Part shown: in pieces, positions 6,993 to 9,643 of the stretch
How positions within the stretch are numbered: position 1 is the first letter of the stretch
Layout of the letters: each line of letters begins with the position of its first letter
Assembly: GCA_937915775.1 (NCBI GenBank)
Contig: CALGGQ010000093.1
Coordinates: 1 to 9,643, forward strand
DNA from: an uncultured Clostridia bacterium
Lineage (GTDB): Bacteria; Bacillota; Clostridia; Oscillospirales; Acutalibacteraceae
DNA: 9,643 nt
Direction of reading: 5' to 3'
The notes under the pieces: model-generated
Seen by the model: only the letters and a program-made list of their open reading frames with translations
What the model was told of the DNA's origin: nothing
The model's database searches: none
Translations under genes and position numbers: made by a program

Positions 6993-8843
6993 CTACTTCA
7001 ACTTTACACTTTTAATCTTTGACCAGTTTGAATAGTATTTTTTACCATTCACTGTTTTGTATGTTCTGATTCTTATGTAATATCTCTTATTCGTTTTGAG
7101 ACCTTTTATTGTTTTTGAAGTTGTTTTGTTTTTCTTAATGGTTATTGTTTTCTTGTTCTTAAAGTTCTTGCTTGTGGAATACTGAATCTGGTATCCTGTA
7201 ACCTGTTTTGTCTGCTTTTTCCATTTAACTAATACTTTATCTTTCTTAGGTACAACTTTTGTAATACTGGTACCCTTTGGAATGATTGTAAAGTAGAGTG
7301 TTTTTGAACCGCTGTACTTATCTTTGAATGTTACCTTTACGGAATACTTGCCGACATTCTTTCTGCCGTTGGCGTATTTAACTGTGTAATACTTTGAAGA
7401 TACCGTTTTACCGTCAGCGTCCTTTATAATTACCGCAGGTGTTTGAACCTTTCCGTTGTAAACATACTTTGTGGTTTTAAGCTTAACGGTCTTTATTGGC
7501 GCGACAGGTTTTTCGTTATTGCCGCCACCCGGATTTGTTGGTTCGGTTGTACCCGGGTCACCGGAGCTTTGTGTTAGATTTAGTTTAACTGTAATATCTT
7601 TGCAATCAAGTATTACATCCTTGTATTCTTCGTTGAAAGTGTCATCCTGACTGTACCTTGTTTTAATTGTTGATGTCAGTTCTTTGTCCGTAACAACCTT
7701 GAACTTCAAATTGAGAATCGTTCCGTTTTCATCAATCGCGCTTGAACCTGTCCACAGCACATCAAATTCGCCGTTTTTATCACCTATATTGTTTTCAAAA
7801 CTACCGACAAATGAAGCACCTGATGTAACCGAAATGATTTCAAGTTCTTCGGAATTATATTCAAAGTGAAGCATATAACCCATAATTCCGTGGTTATTGC
7901 TTATCTTAACAGGAACATCAAGAGTATCGTTTTTATCTGCGGTTGTTTCATCCGCGTATATAACTGCCGCTTCACTGCTTGTTGAAGGTTTAAACTTCAC
8001 TGCACAACCCTTGCAAAAAACATCTTCCGCTTCCGAACTTAATCCAAACGCATACTCACCGGAAGCAACAGATTCCTTGCATTTGAAATTGACGGTGACA
8101 AAATCCGTATTATTCATTTCAGATGTAATGCCATTAATATCAAGAACAACGTTTCCGTTATTATTTACAGACGTGATATTTGCATTGCTATCAGCTGAAA
8201 CAAATTCAAATGTCTCTGTTGAATATGCCAAAGTTAGCTGCATACTACTAAGCTCTTTTAACTCGGATAACTTTAACGCTACAGAGAAACTGTTTCCGAC
8301 GGTAGCATCGTTTGTGTTTGCCGTTACCTTAGCGTAACTTGAATAATTATTGTTAACAATGCTTAAATCAACATCTTGGCAATCGAATAATATATCCTCA
8401 TAATCCTCATCAAAAGTATCTTCCTGTGAGTAACTTAGTTTTACTGTAGTATTTACGCTTGCTGTTGAGTCGACATTGAAGTTTACATAAAACAGGATTC
8501 CGTTTTCCGTATTGTTTTCCGTTCCCGACCAATAAACTTTAAATGAGTCGGCAAAAGCATCACTGTCAATATTATCCTGAAGTCCGCTACTAAAGACATC
8601 GCCATATTCAACAGAAACAGGTGTTAACACTTCACTGTCATAACCGATATTTATTCTAAATCCCATAAAACCGGAATTGTTATTGATATATACCGGAAGC
8701 TTCAAAGCCCCTCCCGCTGTGACAGATTCACTATAATTTGAATATATAGTTATGTTGTCGTTTGCAAAAACAGAACTTTCAAAGAACAATGTTGAAGAAA
8801 GCATCAACACAAGTGATAGAATTAGTGAGATCCCTTTTTTCAT
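6993..8843 (-). CDS. Secreted scaffoldin with three cohesins and a lysine-rich Ig/Fn3 tail
   Basis: A 616-residue exported protein, the probable scaffold of the complex. It has a signal peptide 1-27 (VFA end). Cohesin 1 is at about 29-163 (GFMGFRINIGY, FKVYWSG, SQEDTFDE at 139-146). Cohesin 2, at about 170-286, is more divergent and lacks the SQxDTF motif. Cohesin 3 is at about 292-422 (GIMGYMLHFEY, FDVLWTG, SQDDTFNE at 398-405). A Gly/Pro/Thr-rich linker at about 424-448 follows. The C-terminal part holds an MBG/Ig-like domain (about 452-523) and an Fn3 domain (about 524-616). It has about 41 lysines in 165 residues, only four or so aspartates and no glutamate. There is no dockerin, S-layer domain, sortase signal or membrane helix, so attachment through the basic tail to anionic wall polymers is inferred. 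The ATG at 8843 has only a weak GGTG six bases upstream. It is first in the operon, behind a structured leader with a terminator. The cohesin calls rest on shared motifs and the usual length of about 130-140 residues. Confidence 0.9.
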   Translation of the reverse strand: MKKGISLILSLVLMLSSTLFFESSVFANDNITIYSNYSESVTAGGALKLPVYINNNSGFMGFRINIGYDSEVLTPVSVEYGDVFSSGLQDNIDSDAFADSFKVYWSGTENNTENGILFYVNFNVDSTASVNTTVKLSYSQEDTFDEDYEDILFDCQDVDLSIVNNNYSSYAKVTANTNDATVGNSFSVALKLSELKELSSMQLTLAYSTETFEFVSADSNANITSVNNNGNVVLDINGITSEMNNTDFVTVNFKCKESVASGEYAFGLSSEAEDVFCKGCAVKFKPSTSSEAAVIYADETTADKNDTLDVPVKISNNHGIMGYMLHFEYNSEELEIISVTSGASFVGSFENNIGDKNGEFDVLWTGSSAIDENGTILNLKFKVVTDKELTSTIKTRYSQDDTFNEEYKDVILDCKDITVKLNLTQSSGDPGTTEPTNPGGGNNEKPVAPIKTVKLKTTKYVYNGKVQTPAVIIKDADGKTVSSKYYTVKYANGRKNVGKYSVKVTFKDKYSGSKTLYFTIIPKGTSITKVVPKKDKVLVKWKKQTKQVTGYQIQYSTSKNFKNKKTITIKKNKTTSKTIKGLKTNKRYYIRIRTYKTVNGKKYYSNWSKIKSVKLK

Positions 8844-8869
8844 TCACAACACCAACCTAATTAGTTTTA

Positions 8870-9045
8870 GACAATAAAAAATGCGCAGCCGTTAAGCTAC
8901 GCAATAAAATACAAGCTCAACTGCTGCTAAACAAAAATCTCAAATACAACTATATGTACAGGATTAAGAGCATGTATTTTTGACAAAATATATGCCTGCA
9001 GACATAGTTGTACTTAATATTATAATTTTAAGATTTTTGTTTAGC
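8870..9045 (-). ncRNA. Structured leader RNA or small RNA upstream of the scaffoldin gene
   Basis: A transcript from the promoter at 9052-9080 would begin at or next to 9045 (G), the very foot of a 16-bp perfect inverted repeat, TGCTAAACAAAAATCT at 9046-9031 pairing with 8940-8925. Inside it, 9012-8995 pairs with 8978-position-mirrored arm 8962-8945 in 17 of 18 positions when G-U pairs are allowed. The tip at 8994-8985 pairs with 8980-8971 in nine of ten positions, closed by a four-base GUCA loop. An AT-only 18-base strand opposite four bases makes one large asymmetric internal loop. An intrinsic terminator follows at 8903-8876. The result is either a leader of about 200 nt that attenuates the scaffoldin operon or a free RNA of about 170 nt. 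It matches no riboswitch class I know. The structure is clear in the sequence; function and expression are inferred. Confidence 0.55.
8876..8903 (-). terminator. Intrinsic terminator in the leader of the scaffoldin gene (attenuator candidate)
   Basis: The minus strand reads TGCGTAGC (8903-8896), loop TTAACG, GCTGCGCA (8889-8882), all eight positions paired with one G-U, followed by a T-run at 8881-8876. It ends 32 bases before the scaffoldin ATG and has no gene of its own upstream apart from the leader. A competing stem, GTTGAGCT (8921-8914) with AGCTTAAC (8898-8891), uses part of its left arm and loop, so the two structures exclude each other. Confidence 0.75.
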
Positions 9046-9051
9046 ATATTT

Positions 9052-9080
9052 ATGATACCATAATATGGAATTTATTGCAA
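9052..9080 (-). promoter_or_regulatory. Probable sigma-A promoter of the cohesin/dockerin operon
   Basis: On the minus strand, TTGCAA (9080-9075, four of six matches to the -35 consensus) is followed by a 17-base spacer and TATCAT (9057-9052, five of six matches to TATAAT). A TGG directly before the -10 makes it an extended -10. The predicted start is G at about 9045. It lies just after the terminator of the upstream gene, so the operon has its own start. Confidence 0.65.
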
Positions 9081-9081
9081 T

Positions 9082-9119
9082 AAAAAATACAGAAGGCTTT
9101 CTTTTAGCCTTCTGTATTT
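9082..9119 (-). terminator. Intrinsic terminator of the right-hand partial gene
   Basis: A perfect 14-bp stem (9119-9106 with 9098-9085, arms AAATACAGAAGGCT and AGCCTTCTGTATTT) encloses a seven-base loop and runs into TTTTTTATT on the minus strand. It begins at the TGA stop of the preceding gene, so it should separate that gene from the cohesin operon. Confidence 0.88.
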
Positions 9120-9643
9120 CATAATTTGTTAAATATATATCTACAAACCCCGTAACTTGTTTCAGTTTCAATGATATGTGCTTCTTTCAGTAGTTGCAAA
9201 TATCTACGCCCAAAGGCAGTTGTACCGAAGTATGCGTCAAAGTTAGTAACAGGCAGGATGACCCAATCGGTGTTGTCCTGCTTGTTTGCTATGTAGTACT
9301 TGTAAATCGTAATTAATACTTCCGGCTTTACACCTTTCGGCGTAGCTGATACTAGCAGTTCCATCAATTCAGGAGATAACTCAAAATCCTTGTTTTGCAG
9401 TTCTCCCTGCTCTAATGCATCCGCAAGTATATCGTCAAAGTGAATGAGAAAACTGCCCTGCGTTTTTGATGAATATAGCGGCACTTGATATTGCATAACC
9501 TTTTTGCGCCAAGCAGAAGCAAAGCCCTTTAACTTATCCGGCTTTTTCTGATCATGTTTTGATACCTTGTCGGGATTATTTTTAATAAACTTAATCGTGT
9601 TTTTAACATAGGTATAAAACCAGCCGTTACCGTTGCTGTCAAC
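9119..9643 (-). CDS. Hypothetical protein, 5' end beyond the window
   Basis: The reading frame stays open to the right edge, adding 49 codons before the first internal ATG at 9496, so at least 174 residues are present and the real start is outside. The upstream part reads as coding: it is hydrophilic and lysine-rich, with an FASAWRKK stretch leading into the ATG. I do not recognise the family. The visible protein has no signal peptide or membrane segment and is likely cytoplasmic. A helical middle (LADALEQGEL, ELMELLVSA) is followed by a C-terminal part with AFGRRYLQLLKEAHIIE and a short beta-like GVCRYIFNKL end. That arrangement is compatible with a winged-helix fold, but this is only a suggestion. 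It stops at TGA (9121-9119), immediately followed by its own terminator, so it is probably not part of the cohesin operon. Confidence 0.75.
   Translation of the reverse strand, partial: VDSNGNGWFYTYVKNTIKFIKNNPDKVSKHDQKKPDKLKGFASAWRKKVMQYQVPLYSSKTQGSFLIHFDDILADALEQGELQNKDFELSPELMELLVSATPKGVKPEVLITIYKYYIANKQDNTDWVILPVTNFDAYFGTTAFGRRYLQLLKEAHIIETETSYGVCRYIFNKL

Noticed and set aside
8980..9008. Plus-strand promoter TTGACA, 17-base spacer, CATAGT
   Set aside because: The -35 is perfect, but the site lies inside the palindromic rod, no gene follows on the plus strand, and the -10 is only a four of six match. It could give a short antisense RNA, but there is no other support.
8870..9045. 6S RNA
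   Set aside because: A rod with a large asymmetric bulge and similar length is suggestive, but the location in front of a surface-protein operon and the absence of recognisable conserved bubble sequence make this weak. A covariance-model search would decide.
8925..9046. A 122-bp MITE-like element with 16-bp terminal inverted repeats
   Set aside because: No target-site duplication is visible on either side (CTGC on the left, TATT on the right). The predicted transcription start and downstream terminator explain the palindrome better. A copy-number search in the genome would settle it.
9119..9496. A complete 125-residue gene starting at the ATG at 9496
   Set aside because: The frame stays open and coding-like to the window edge, and no ribosome site precedes the ATG, so it is an internal methionine of a longer protein.

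Overview
The window looks like a low-GC Gram-positive gut anaerobe, most likely a Ruminococcus-type member of the Clostridia. The reasons are the cohesin/dockerin pairing, BspA-like leucine-rich repeats with a cap typical of that group, InlB-type repeats, Big_2 and bacterial SH3 modules, strong AAGGAG ribosome sites and two TTG starts. This assignment comes from gene content only. All five recognised genes lie on the minus strand, so the window reads right to left.

Right end to left end: (a) 9119-9643 is the 3' part of an unrecognised gene that runs off the right edge and is closed by a strong intrinsic terminator (9082-9119). (b) 8844-9081 is a non-coding control region. It has a good extended -10 promoter (9052-9080) and a leader of about 200 nt that starts exactly at the foot of a long rod-shaped hairpin (8925-9046). 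A second intrinsic terminator (8876-8903) follows, placed before the next start codon, with a competing antiterminator pairing. (c) 6993-8843 is a secreted protein with three cohesins and a very lysine-rich Ig/Fn3 tail. (d) 5817-6974 is a single-cohesin protein with a duplicated helical stalk and a C-terminal membrane anchor. (e) 710-5833 is a 1707-residue secreted multi-domain protein that ends in a type I dockerin and has no recognisable catalytic domain. (f) 50-643 is a short secreted BspA-like leucine-rich repeat protein that stops abruptly.

Genes (c) to (f) form a probable operon: gaps of 18 bp, a 17-bp overlap, then 66 bp containing a GC-rich hairpin. The inferred job is assembly of a small cell-surface complex. 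The three-cohesin protein would be the scaffold, held non-covalently by its basic tail, the single-cohesin protein would be a membrane docking point, and the giant dockerin protein would be an adhesin-like client. This resembles a cellulosome in parts, but no glycoside hydrolase, carbohydrate-binding module or sortase signal is visible here. The most notable signals are this adhesin-type cohesin/dockerin operon and the structured, possibly attenuating, leader RNA in front of it. Both are predictions from sequence reading, and cohesin-dockerin specificity cannot be judged from sequence alone.
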